Assembly: GCF_015354445.1 (NCBI RefSeq)
Contig: NZ_JADKYT010000003.1
Span: 62,001 to 126,000 of the forward strand
Direction of reading: 5' to 3'
Length of the DNA: 64,000 bases
Source of the DNA: Methylophilus sp. QUAN
Lineage (GTDB): Bacteria; Pseudomonadota; Gammaproteobacteria; Burkholderiales; Methylophilaceae
The notes below the pieces were generated by a model. The model saw only the letters and a list, made by a program, of their open reading frames with translations, was not told where the DNA came from and did no database searches. Made by a program: the position numbers and the translations under genes. Of this stretch, positions 48,122 through 56,204 are shown piece after piece (the first letter of the stretch is position 1; the number at the start of each line of letters is the position of its first letter).

Positions 48122-48180
48122 CTTAGATCTTGATTGCCAGAATCGATTAGGCAGGATAGAAAGAGAGGGCAGAAACGAAA

Positions 48181-48211
48181 CATTCCACGTAATAGGCCAT
48201 TACGTGGAATG
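48181..48211 (-). terminator. Intrinsic terminator of the cupin gene
   Basis: CATTCCACGTAAT-5 nt-ATTACGTGGAATG is a perfect 13-bp stem, followed by TTTCGTTTC on the minus strand, 29 nt after the cupin stop. Confidence 0.82.
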
Positions 48212-48240
48212 CGGATCAGGAGGTGAAACTTGAAGCGTTA

Positions 48241-48591
48241 TTACAGAGGCGCACGTTGGCCAGTGAAGAAGCCAACTGCTTTATCTGGTGTGCTGAAAGT
48301 CACATTGCTGCCTGCTGGGAAATACAATACATCACCCACGGTTGCAGTCACTTTTTGACCGGTGTCATCAGAAATGATGAAAGTGCCTGCTACTACGATT
48401 TTCATTTCTTCGTAATCATATGAGTAGCTTAATTCATTACCGGCATGCAGGTGGAAGAAACCAGCACAGATGGTTTTGTCTTTATCTTGAGACACGAATG
48501 TATCACCCAGGAACGCTGGTACATTCGGCACATTCATTGAAGGCTGGTCATCTTTAATAGCCTGTTTTTTAAATTGAAACGGTTTACTCAT
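48241..48591 (-). CDS. EutQ-like cupin-domain protein
   Basis: A 116-aa single-domain cupin resembling the C-terminal part of the ethanolamine-utilisation protein EutQ (GFFHLHAGNELSYSYDYEEM, FIISDDTGQKVTATVGDVLYFPAGSNVTF). The classic two-His cupin metal motif is only partly kept (one His in FHLHAG). It has its own regulated promoter (G) with a short leader and its own terminator, so it is made as a single, probably abundant, product of the amine regulon. Function is unknown; an accessory or ligand-binding role in amine metabolism is a guess. Confidence 0.8.
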   Translation of the reverse strand: MSKPFQFKKQAIKDDQPSMNVPNVPAFLGDTFVSQDKDKTICAGFFHLHAGNELSYSYDYEEMKIVVAGTFIISDDTGQKVTATVGDVLYFPAGSNVTFSTPDKAVGFFTGQRAPL

Positions 48592-48628
48592 TACAGTTCT
48601 CCTTTGGGGTTACTTGAAAAGTGTTTGT

Positions 48629-48687
48629 ATTAAATCGTTTTCAAAATGAACCGACAATTACACCTAAGGGGTACTCTCAAAGAAGCA
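48629..48687 (-). promoter_or_regulatory. Promoter G: NarL-like box promoter of the cupin gene
   Basis: Box 48660-48687, left heptamer TACACCT (48659-48665), core TACTCTC-AA-AGAAGCA (48672-48687). On the minus strand AA, TTGTCG (-35, 48657-48652), 17 nt and TTTAAT (-10, 48634-48629). The leader would be about 31 nt, ending in CAAAGGAGAA before the ATG. Confidence 0.75.
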
Positions 48688-48787
48688 TAAGCAAGCACGC
48701 GCTGTTGAATCGAATAGGATGGCTTTGACCGGCACGTAAATAGAGAGCAAGGATGGACGGCATGGCCTGAGTCAAGCCAGCCAGACG

Positions 48788-48827
48788 AAAAAAGGCCTCC
48801 TGCTGATGAGAAAAAGCGCAGGAGGCC
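48788..48827 (-). terminator. Intrinsic terminator of the TorF porin gene
   Basis: GGCCTCCTGC / GCAGGAGGCC is a 10-bp stem with TTTTTTCG after it on the minus strand, 37 nt past the porin stop. Confidence 0.82.
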
Positions 48828-48863
48828 AGGGAAAAATCGTATGAATGAAGATTGCGTTAGCGC

Positions 48864-49703
48864 TTAGAACGTATGCTTTATGTAGCCATAGAACCTGCTT
48901 TTATCAAGGTCGTCACCCGACGCATCGACATACCAGCCTTTTTTGGTAATAGAGTGGATGTAGCTAATACCGGCATTCCACCCCTTCGAGCCGGCAAATT
49001 CGAATGCGCGACTAATCCCGACTGACATATCCGTGTAGTTGCCAACGCTGTAATTTTCAACCACCTGATGTCCGATGTGAATATTATAGTTGGTATCCGT
49101 GGTGGGGACTTTGCCGGTGTAATTGACATCAATGTAGTTTGTTCCTCTTGAGCTACCATGCCCGACAGGCTTTCCTCGGTAGGTGGTTGTGCCAAGAGAA
49201 TTGGTGTTATAGCCGAACCAGTCCGTCAATGCCTGGTAGTACTTCACATTCAAGCCTTTATAGTCGACCTTTAGAATCATCTCGACCACGTCGGAATTTT
49301 CACCGGTGAACGTATAGCCTTGGGGATAGGTAAAATTGAAAATCTCGCCAGTAATCGCAAGGTCTTCTGTAATGGCCTTTCTATACCCAACATAATAATC
49401 CGTTTCATAGGTGTTGCCGTAAACCGCATCTCTATGCACAGTCCCGTAACCAAACCCGGCATAAAATCCACTGTCATGCGAATAATCGATGCTCGCATAA
49501 AACTGACCGTGTTTTGCGAATGACAAGCCCCTGAACAAGTAATCGCTATACGCGCCCGCCGTCATCGACCAGTGGTGCGGCGAACTCTTTGCCCCACTTT
49601 GCTCTTCGTTATCGCGCTGCACGGCCTCTTCAGCCAGTGCTACCGAACTTCCTCCAAATGCCAGGAAGAAGCTACAGACTATGATTCCTTTACTCTTTTC
49701 CAT
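48864..49703 (-). CDS. TorF-family putative outer-membrane porin
   Basis: A 279-aa protein with a signal peptide (MEKSKGIIVCSFFLAFGGSS...ALA) and a beta-barrel of the TorF/TIGR02001 type: alternating aromatic strands such as MTAGAYSDYLFRGLSFAKHG near the start (YLFRGLS is a family hallmark) and a C-terminal Phe (YGYIKHTF). ATG 49703 with AAAGGGAG upstream is preferred. Promoter H lies 285 nt upstream. In context it probably lets small amines through the outer membrane; that is inference. Confidence 0.83.
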   Translation of the reverse strand: MEKSKGIIVCSFFLAFGGSSVALAEEAVQRDNEEQSGAKSSPHHWSMTAGAYSDYLFRGLSFAKHGQFYASIDYSHDSGFYAGFGYGTVHRDAVYGNTYETDYYVGYRKAITEDLAITGEIFNFTYPQGYTFTGENSDVVEMILKVDYKGLNVKYYQALTDWFGYNTNSLGTTTYRGKPVGHGSSRGTNYIDVNYTGKVPTTDTNYNIHIGHQVVENYSVGNYTDMSVGISRAFEFAGSKGWNAGISYIHSITKKGWYVDASGDDLDKSRFYGYIKHTF

Positions 49704-49994
49704 GTACTCCCTTTCAAATCGCATATCATATTTTTAATAATTACTTATTACTGACCGATGCCTAAAAGGTGAGGCTATTCGCCAAGATTGATTATTTGAA
49801 CTACGTTGAATACTTTTATTTTTTGAACTTGTACTCACTTCATCTTTTATTGAATATCCTCAACAACGCCTGATCGCCATCAGCAAATAAATAGTGCAAT
49901 GATGCAATTCAACAATAGCGAGGTTATTTTTTTAAATATAGAAAGAACTGGCATGCAGTTGCATTTAGAGCTACCGCGATGACTGTGATGCCAC

Positions 49995-50053
49995 TTTTTA
50001 CTACCACCTGCCGGTTTTTACCATTCCCACTAAGTCTTAATACCTTTGAAGTA
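49995..50053 (-). promoter_or_regulatory. Promoter H: NarL-like box promoter upstream of the TorF porin
   Basis: Box 50026-50053 starts CCCACTAAG and matches the promoter B box at 21 of 28 positions. Core halves are TAATACC and TACTTCA (read outward). On the minus strand AA, TGGTAA (-35, 50023-50018), 17 nt and TAAAAA (-10, 50000-49995). The long leader (about 285 nt) to the porin is unusual. The divergent AraC gene starts 177 nt to the right. Confidence 0.6.
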
Positions 50054-50229
50054 TTGCCGGGGTGTATTTTTCGAGATAAGTTAACCCTCCTACATAGATC
50101 AAGACACCGGATATCAAAACACTGAGCGTCCTGATAAAAACAAAAAGAGCTAACCAGCTGAATTCATGAGAGAAATCAGCGAACAAAAGCTCATGCATAT
50201 GACGGGTGTTGTCAATTAGGAGCAAAAAC

Positions 50230-51243
50230 ATGGGGAATTGTGACTTTTTAGAACGAACTGACATCATTGCCAGTACAGACTTTCATTTGATTAAGCGTGA
50301 GTCTTCCGATGTCATTGAGCAAGCAGAAGCTTTACCCTTTTGGTCGCAGGATTACACGCAGCTTGGAAAGGGCGGATTCTCAGGCTCCATCAAGAGCATT
50401 CATCACAGCGGTATCCAGATTTTTAGCGAGAAGATGAACCGCGCGGTCGACCAAATTGCCAGCGCGCCTAAAGATTGCCTGGTCATAGGATTGCCCACCA
50501 TCGTTGAGGGTGACTCAACCTGGGGACTGCTACCTGTGAAACCCCTCTCTTTAATCACACTAGGGAAAAATACCGAGTTGTATTTCAGAACTTCTGCCAA
50601 CTCTGAAATCATTGCAGCGGTGATTCCCATCAGCAGGATGCAAGCCTTCGCAAAGAAAATTGAATGGTCAGGATTTGAAGAGGCCGTCAGCACCATCAAA
50701 CCTGTAGAAATGCTACACAACGAAGCCTCCGGTCGCCTGTTAAAAACACTCACATACGGGCTTCACTCTGTTTACGAGGACTCAAATAAAGCGCACCGGA
50801 ATGAAAGCTGGGAAAACTATGAAGAGGATTTACTCGCCTCATCTATGCATGCTCTCATGCTGGCCAGCAAAAATGCTCATCCATTCTATTTTGATCACAA
50901 GATTCCAAGATATATCGTCAACCGGGTCAGGCATCTCACTCTATCGAGAGACGGCTTCCCGTTAAGCATTGACGAGATATGCGACCATTTGCGCATTCGG
51001 CGTAGAACGTTGAACTCAGCATTTGCACGCGCATTAGGCATTACACCATTAACCTATATGCGGAATCTCAAACTCCATAAAGTACGCATGGATTTAATCA
51101 CTTACCCCAGTGAAAAAGCCAGCATTTGCGAAGCGGCCTCAAGATGGGGCTTTGTCCATATGAGCCTTTTCTCAAAGTACTATAAAGAACTGTTTGGAGA
51201 GTACCCAACTGAAACACTGCAGCGAGTGAGGACAAAAGAATAA
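50230..51243 (+). CDS. AraC-family regulator (EutR-like)
   Basis: A 337-aa regulator. The N-terminal region (about 1-200) lacks a clear known fold to me. The C-terminal AraC HTH (about 235-335) reads LSIDEICDHLRIRRRTLNSAFARALGITPLTYMRNLKLHKVR, here over two helices, then WGFVHMSLFSKYYKELFGEYP. The C-terminal pattern RRTLNxAFxxxLGxxPxxYxRxxRL is that of the EutR group, which senses ethanolamine in enterics. ATG 50230 follows TTAGGAGC; the upstream TTG is rejected. It is divergent from the porin. Confidence 0.85.
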   Translation: MGNCDFLERTDIIASTDFHLIKRESSDVIEQAEALPFWSQDYTQLGKGGFSGSIKSIHHSGIQIFSEKMNRAVDQIASAPKDCLVIGLPTIVEGDSTWGLLPVKPLSLITLGKNTELYFRTSANSEIIAAVIPISRMQAFAKKIEWSGFEEAVSTIKPVEMLHNEASGRLLKTLTYGLHSVYEDSNKAHRNESWENYEEDLLASSMHALMLASKNAHPFYFDHKIPRYIVNRVRHLTLSRDGFPLSIDEICDHLRIRRRTLNSAFARALGITPLTYMRNLKLHKVRMDLITYPSEKASICEAASRWGFVHMSLFSKYYKELFGEYPTETLQRVRTKE

Positions 51244-51373
51244 GTGTCATCACTGTTAAGCACGCGCCGAGAATTAGCGGTGAAGATCATCCTGCCATCA
51301 AAGGATGGTCAACTGAGGATGACCATTGCTCACTTTCATCCGTTCCGGCGCACCATCAGCAACTTATCCACCC

Positions 51374-52249
51374 CTAATACGCGCGTGCCGCATGAACAGA
51401 AAATCTGCTTGGTGTTTCCATATGTCGTGGCGTGATTGATTTCGGCTTTAAGAACGCATCAATCGCAGCCGCTAAACGTTCAGGCTCATCATATGGCAGC
51501 CCATGCCCGACATCAGGAATGAGTTTGTATTGCAGGTCTGGGTTAAGTGCATGCAACTCACGGGCGGTTTCGGCAGAGACGATGCCTTCGCTGCCCAGTA
51601 CCAATAAAGTAGGGACGTAAATATTGCGTACCAATTCATCAAATTCCGGGTGCGGCGGAATCAGCACATCGAAAGCACGCGGATTGGTGCGGAACCTGGC
51701 TTGTACAATATGTTCCAGCATCTCAGATGAACGATAGCGATATTTGGCTTTGGCTTCTTTAAATAACTCTGATTTACTGGAGCGCAATATCTGGCGGTGC
51801 TGTTTCACTGCCTCACGTTCATCCAATTGGCCCTGCCACTCAGGGCTGATGAATGTCGGGTCTGCCAGCACGATGCCTTCAATCGCAAAGCCTAAGCGGC
51901 TGGCAACCATGGCGGCGGTCATGCCGCCCATTGAGTGGCCGAGCAGGTAAGGCGATTGAATGTCTAGCGTTCTGATCAGTTCGATCACGTCATTGGCGTG
52001 GTCTTGATAGGTGTATCCATGCAGAGGGGCACTTGACTGACCATGGCCGCGCGCATCCGGCATGATAATGTCAAAGTGGTCTTCAAGCTCACGTGCCAAT
52101 TGTGACCAGCACGCGCCACTGGCGGTGAGATCATGCAGCGCAATCAAGGTGGGCTTGTTGCCGCCTGTTCTTAAATAGTGAATATTGATGCCGTTTGCCC
52201 GGCACACGGCATTCGTCCAGTTGGCTGAAATAATGTTTTTACGTGTCAT
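51374..52249 (-). CDS. Alpha/beta hydrolase
   Basis: A 291-aa cytosolic alpha/beta-hydrolase-fold protein with the nucleophile elbow GHSMGG (Ser near residue 106), an oxyanion region HDLTASGACW near 39, and the late catalytic His in PDVGHGLPYDEPERL near 260. It resembles esterase/haloperoxidase/HPP-hydrolase types; substrate is unknown. It begins 2 nt after the UmuD-like gene on the same strand, so the two are probably one operon under the tandem operator at 52876-52918. Confidence 0.85.
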   Translation of the reverse strand: MTRKNIISANWTNAVCRANGINIHYLRTGGNKPTLIALHDLTASGACWSQLARELEDHFDIIMPDARGHGQSSAPLHGYTYQDHANDVIELIRTLDIQSPYLLGHSMGGMTAAMVASRLGFAIEGIVLADPTFISPEWQGQLDEREAVKQHRQILRSSKSELFKEAKAKYRYRSSEMLEHIVQARFRTNPRAFDVLIPPHPEFDELVRNIYVPTLLVLGSEGIVSAETARELHALNPDLQYKLIPDVGHGLPYDEPERLAAAIDAFLKPKSITPRHMETPSRFSVHAARAY

Positions 52250-52251
52250 GA

Positions 52252-52872
52252 TTAAAACTTTCTGAAAGATCCGGTGACAACACCCCAGATGGCGAACTGC
52301 ATGCGGCCCTGGATGAGAATGGGTTCATATTTACCTGAGGAGTTGGCCGGCAATAACTTGGGATCACCGTTCTTCTGCTTGGCTAAGGTCTTGATCGTGA
52401 ACTCACCATCAATCATTGCCAGCACGATGTCACCTATCGAGGCCTGCTTTCTTTTATTCACAATAGCCTTATCGCCGGGGAGCAAGCCCGCTTCGATCAT
52501 CGACTCCCCCTGGATCGTGACAAAAAAGGTATTTGTCGGGTCATCAATCAGGTAGCCATTGGGGTCCATCCGCGACTCTTCATCGCTATCTGCCGGGGAT
52601 GGCAACCCAGCGGGCACCTTGGACTGATACAGTGGCAGGCTTAAGTTATCCAGCTCTTCACATAGCTGTGTAAACTCCGCGACACTATCCAGCTGGCCTT
52701 CCAGTTGTTGAAGGCGCTGCTTCTTCGCATACGCCTCCAGAAAATTGGCGATGACCGGCTTTTGGCTGTCAGGCACACGAATGACACTGGTATTTTCCTT
52801 ATAGGTACCCGTCCCAAGCTTGCGTCCTGAACCAGGCCGTTTGCCACCATTTTTTTTGTCTTCACTGTCCAT
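52252..52872 (-). CDS. UmuD/LexA-like S24 autoprotease
   Basis: A 206-aa protein. The N-terminal basic segment GKRPGSGRKLGTGTYKENTS with an IRVP strand is the type seen in extended UmuD-like proteins, followed by a helical linker. The S24 peptidase domain (about 90-206) has a likely self-cleavage site Ala-Gly in VPAGLPSPADS, the catalytic Ser in QGESMIEAG and the catalytic Lys in EFTIKTLAK. There is no umuC beside it; instead it is coupled to a hydrolase. Two 21-bp direct repeats sit just before its start codon, suggesting autorepression relieved by cleavage. Confidence 0.82.
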   Translation of the reverse strand: MDSEDKKNGGKRPGSGRKLGTGTYKENTSVIRVPDSQKPVIANFLEAYAKKQRLQQLEGQLDSVAEFTQLCEELDNLSLPLYQSKVPAGLPSPADSDEESRMDPNGYLIDDPTNTFFVTIQGESMIEAGLLPGDKAIVNKRKQASIGDIVLAMIDGEFTIKTLAKQKNGDPKLLPANSSGKYEPILIQGRMQFAIWGVVTGSFRKF

Positions 52873-52875
52873 GGA

Positions 52876-52918
52876 TTTTATTGTAACAACAATCAGTTTT
52901 TATTGTAACAAAAATCAG
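52876..52918. promoter_or_regulatory. Tandem 21-bp direct repeats upstream of the UmuD-like gene (probable operator)
   Basis: TTTTATTGTAACAACAATCA (+G) at 52876-52896 and TTTTATTGTAACAAAAATCA (+G) at 52898-52918 are identical at 20 of 21 positions, offset 22 bp (two helical turns). Each contains the near-palindrome TTGT-A-ACAA (52881-52889, 52903-52911). The first copy begins 4 nt from the start codon, where a bound protein would block initiation. Confidence 0.75.
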
Positions 52919-53038
52919 ATTATTTTATGTAAATAGTCTGACATCAGGCGAGAACGGCAAATCAAGACTGCAAAAAAATCAATGCACTCACAGCCAGACT
53001 CCTTTAAATAGTGGCCTAGTTGTGAGGTTTTAATATTA

Positions 53039-53413
53039 TTAAAAACTGAAAATCGTGTACCCGTCATGTGATAACTGGGCGATGCTTGGCAGTCCGGAGG
53101 TTCCTGGCACACTGTTATCAGTGACCAGATGAAAGCCGTTTAGCTCCGCATCCTCACGCGCACCGAATACATCTGCACATCCGCATGAAACACCGACGAC
53201 CACATCGGAGACTGCCGCGTAAAGTTGATATAGCGGATGACCAACTTTGGTGACATGGCTGACCCAACGCGTACCCGTACCTTGAAAATAAATAGCGACT
53301 TCTATGTTTTTCTGCTTGAAGTCGTAGGCGGCGGCCAGGCCATTAAATGCGCGGCCTAGTGCGTCTTCGCCGCCGTGTGTTGGGTCTGAAAAAATAATGA
53401 TGGCTGCTTTCAT
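53039..53413 (-). CDS. DsrE/DsrF-like family protein
   Basis: A 124-aa DsrE-like fold protein (MKAAIIIFSDPTHGGEDALG at the start; GVSCGCADVFGAREDAE near 75, with two Cys in place of the single sulfur-relay Cys). Such small proteins handle sulfur or bind nucleotides; no sulfur genes are nearby, so the role is open. It is a single gene with AGGAGAA upstream. Between it and the UmuD-like operator (52919-53038) I see nothing else. Confidence 0.8.
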   Translation of the reverse strand: MKAAIIIFSDPTHGGEDALGRAFNGLAAAYDFKQKNIEVAIYFQGTGTRWVSHVTKVGHPLYQLYAAVSDVVVGVSCGCADVFGAREDAELNGFHLVTDNSVPGTSGLPSIAQLSHDGYTIFSF

Positions 53414-53479
53414 GTGGTTCTCCTTTGATCAGGTAATGTCGTGATTGACACCAGAATTTTAGGAGTGGAAAGCAACTGG

Positions 53480-53516
53480 AAAAACGACTCAGCGAGAAAT
53501 GGATTGTTTCGCTGAG
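53480..53516 (-). terminator. Intrinsic terminator of the LysR gene
   Basis: CTCAGCGA-13 nt-TCGCTGAG (53488-53516) with CGTTTTT after it on the minus strand, 8 nt past the stop. Confidence 0.7.
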
Positions 53517-53523
53517 CGTAATA

Positions 53524-54411
53524 TCATTTGGGATTTAAAGTTGGCTGACGACGTAAATACTCCACCATCTCATCTATAAAACGACGGACTTTAGAAGAAC
53601 CTAATTTGTCTTCCCGGTGCACCACATGCACCGGCCATGGCGCTTCTTCAAATGGCTCAAGGATCAGGCGCAAGGCATCACGATCTACCTCGTTCCATAC
53701 TTGATATGACAGCAGGCGCGCGATGCCTAGTCCACCTGTTGCAGCAGCTAAAGCCGCATCATTGCTGGTGACAGTCAGGCGCGGATCCATCCTGACCAAT
53801 AAAGGCTCGCCATCGGATTGAAAGCGCCATTCGGTATGCGGTGAAACGGCACTTGAGGCGATAATGGCATGCTTGGCCAGGTCAGCGGGCAATTGCGGCG
53901 TACCAAATTTTTCGAGATAAGCTGGCGATGCGCATAGCACGCGTCTGACCTGCCCTACTTTAATGGCCCGCAACCCGGAGTCAGGCAAGTGCCCGATACG
54001 GATGGCCACATCCATGCCTTCATCGACCAGATTGGTCACGCGGTCGACTAAATGCGCAATCATTTTTACCTGCGGATAACGTTGCATGTAATCAATCATG
54101 CAAGGCATGACAAACAGACGCCCGAACATCACCGGCGCGGTGATGGAAAGCGTGCCGCGTGGTGTGGTGTTACTGTCTGCGACCGCTTCATTGGCCTCTG
54201 CAATACTGGCCAAAATGGCCCGCACATTGTCGTAATACTGGCGGCCCGCATCGGTGAAGCGCACATTACGCGTCGTTCTTTGTAATAACCTGGCGCCAAG
54301 TTGTTCTTCCAGCGCCACAATCGCACGCGTCACTGCAGCCGGAGAAATATCCAGTTTGCGTGAAGCAGCCGCAAACCCACCCTCCTCGGCAACACTCGCA
54401 AACACTCTCAT
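53524..54411 (-). CDS. LysR-family transcriptional regulator
   Basis: A 295-aa LTTR as read from the first ATG: MRVFASVAEEGGFAAASRKL begins inside the usual first helix. The HTH (DISPAAVTRAIVALEEQLGA) and effector domain are complete. Five more in-frame codons upstream read D-Q-F-H-L, the normal LTTR N-terminus, but are preceded by ATC (54429-54427), not ATG. A GGGAG stands about 8-10 nt before that ATC. It is divergent from the PNPOx-like gene, its probable target. Confidence 0.85.
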   Translation of the reverse strand: MRVFASVAEEGGFAAASRKLDISPAAVTRAIVALEEQLGARLLQRTTRNVRFTDAGRQYYDNVRAILASIAEANEAVADSNTTPRGTLSITAPVMFGRLFVMPCMIDYMQRYPQVKMIAHLVDRVTNLVDEGMDVAIRIGHLPDSGLRAIKVGQVRRVLCASPAYLEKFGTPQLPADLAKHAIIASSAVSPHTEWRFQSDGEPLLVRMDPRLTVTSNDAALAAATGGLGIARLLSYQVWNEVDRDALRLILEPFEEAPWPVHVVHREDKLGSSKVRRFIDEMVEYLRRQPTLNPK

Positions 54412-54545
54412 TAAGTGAAACTGGTCGATGGTCTTTCTCCCATTACGTTCTCCGGGCGAAATAATGTATTGCGGCTAGCCCTGATTCTCTCATTCACATT
54501 ATTGACTAAAATTTGCCCATGCGTAAACAAAGCCAGGAGAAAATC

Positions 54546-55181
54546 ATGACGACACATTTGGTTGCAGATTTAGTATCACCCAGCGATATCGTGTTCACCC
54601 CGGCGGTGAAAGCCAGACAAGAAGAAAATGGCTCAAGAGCAGGTTATGCGAAATTCGAGAGCACACGTGGCTGGGAGTCTCGCGTGACGCCTGTGCTTGC
54701 CGAGTTTATTGCTGAGCAATCCAGCATGTATATGGCGACTGCCAATGCCCAGGGGCAACCTTATATGCAGCATCGCGGCGGCCCGCGTGGTTTTTTACAT
54801 GTGCTCGACGAACAAACACTGGCCTTTGCGGATTATGCCGGTAACAAGCAATACATCACCGCAGGCAATCTGGATGAAAACCCGAAAGCACAGCTATTTT
54901 TGATGGATTATGCCAATGCGCAACGCATCAAAATCTGGGGAGAAGCCAAGGTGGTGACTGGCGACCATGACTTGGCGGCCCGCGTCTCTTCGCCGGATTA
55001 CCCGGCCAGGGCGGAGCGTGTGATTGTGTTTACGATCAAGGCCTGGGATGCGAATTGTCCTAAACATATCCCCAAGCTTTTAAAAGTAGAGGATGTCATG
55101 CCCGCGATTCAGGCGCGTGATCAAAAGATTGCCGCCTTGGAGGCACGACTGAAAGAGTTAGAGCAGAAACTCTCGGGGTGA
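54546..55181 (+). CDS. Pyridoxamine-5'-phosphate-oxidase-fold flavoprotein
   Basis: A 211-aa protein of the PNPOx-like FMN-binding split-barrel group (FIAEQSSMYMATANAQGQPY, HRGGPRGFLHVLDEQTLAFADY, RIKIWGEAKVV), ending in a coiled-coil tail (IAALEARLKELEQKL). It probably binds FMN or F420-like cofactor and reduces small molecules; the substrate is unknown. ATG 54546 has CCAGGAGAAAA upstream; an earlier ATG lacks this. It is divergent from the LysR gene. Confidence 0.85.
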   Translation: MTTHLVADLVSPSDIVFTPAVKARQEENGSRAGYAKFESTRGWESRVTPVLAEFIAEQSSMYMATANAQGQPYMQHRGGPRGFLHVLDEQTLAFADYAGNKQYITAGNLDENPKAQLFLMDYANAQRIKIWGEAKVVTGDHDLAARVSSPDYPARAERVIVFTIKAWDANCPKHIPKLLKVEDVMPAIQARDQKIAALEARLKELEQKLSG

Positions 55182-55263
55182 TAAGTGTCCGTTTTGCATC
55201 GGCCTGTGCTTCATGATTGAATGGCTGCGGAAAACGCAGCCATTCAACAATCTCAAATAGTGC

Positions 55264-55641
55264 CTAGCTGGCATCGCCTCTTAAAGCAATCGCCACATTC
55301 AAAGCTGTGAGCACGTTTTCTGCATCCAGACTGCTTTCACTGACTAGTGCCTGGTGCTCACCTGCTGGCGTGTGGATGACGATTGAATATCTGGGAGTGG
55401 CCAGGAACCATAGCACACCTCCATAAATAATGGAGAAGATACCAACGAGCGGCAGGCTGCCGCTACCAAACAACAGCGCCAGGCCACCGAATAGACAGAC
55501 GCGGGCGAAGCCGAGTTGGGGCTTGAGGATTCTGCGCTCTATGGTGGTCACGCTTTTAATGGCGATGGTTTTACCGTTAACAATAAAGCGACTGTTACTG
55601 ACGCTTACGCCTTGATGGCTGAAATAGATTGCTTCTTCCAT
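55264..55641 (-). CDS. DUF6232-like small membrane protein (paralogue 1)
   Basis: A 125-aa protein. An N-terminal beta-rich part (YFSHQGVSVSNSRFIVNGKT) is followed by two membrane helices (about 47-80, VCLFGGLALLFGSG...LVGIFSIIYGGVLWF) and a C-terminal beta/alpha part (YSIVIHTPAGEHQALVS). The same plan and motifs recur in the 56205-56663 protein. The family is of unknown function. It flanks the unknown 55804-56193 gene. Confidence 0.72.
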   Translation of the reverse strand: MEEAIYFSHQGVSVSNSRFIVNGKTIAIKSVTTIERRILKPQLGFARVCLFGGLALLFGSGSLPLVGIFSIIYGGVLWFLATPRYSIVIHTPAGEHQALVSESSLDAENVLTALNVAIALRGDAS

Positions 55642-55803
55642 AGCGCATCTCCATTGTTATCGAGGAATAAAATTTTAACACTAAAATGTCAATAATTAAC
55701 TATTGATAACAATTAAGTGAGGATTTTTGGTGACGAGTAACCGCTATACTGACCTTGAATAAGGTGCAAACCCTGTGTTGGCACAGACATAAAGGATACC
55801 GAT

Positions 55804-56193
55804 ATGCATCAAAAAACGTTTCTGGCAAAAGATGGCCAGACTTACACCCTAAATCTCAACGAAACAGGCGAGGAAATTGTTGTCTTACTCAATCGCGAGC
55901 AGGTTGGTGTGATTGATTTTCAGTTTAGCAAGGGCATACAAGGTGCCGAGAGCTACCTGATCACCGTGCTGGACCTGGAAAAGTGTAAACGCAAAGGCAT
56001 AGGCGAGGCGTCACTCAGGTTTCATCAAGCCGTTTTCCGCCGTCCGTTAAGGGCCAATGGCGACATTCGGGAAGGCAGGCAATCGCAAGAAAGCCAGCTA
56101 ACAAAAGAAGGCAGCGGCTTTATTGGCCATATGCGCGCCAAAGGTGTGATCGAACTGATCGATTTTCACGGCGCCTTCAGTGAAGACGAGTAG
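55804..56193 (+). CDS. Hypothetical protein, 129 aa
   Basis: I do not recognise a family. It is beta-rich at the start (TFLAKDGQTYTLNLNETGEE), with a stretch LEKCKRKGIGEASLRFHQ near 58-75 that looks like the acetyl-CoA-binding turn of a GNAT fold (KGIGEAxL), then a charged C-terminal half (RRPLRANGDIREGRQSQES). It may be a diverged or partial GNAT. AAAGGATACC precedes the ATG. It lies between two DUF6232 genes, both on the opposite strand. Confidence 0.55.
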   Translation: MHQKTFLAKDGQTYTLNLNETGEEIVVLLNREQVGVIDFQFSKGIQGAESYLITVLDLEKCKRKGIGEASLRFHQAVFRRPLRANGDIREGRQSQESQLTKEGSGFIGHMRAKGVIELIDFHGAFSEDE

Positions 56194-56204
56194 CAAGTAC
56201 CGCC

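Noticed and set aside
50037-50198. 53-codon minus-strand ORF with one hydrophobic helix, divergent from the AraC gene
   Set aside because: No ribosome site before the ATG, and its 3' end overlaps the promoter H box, so the DNA is better explained as regulatory. It could still be a small membrane protein.
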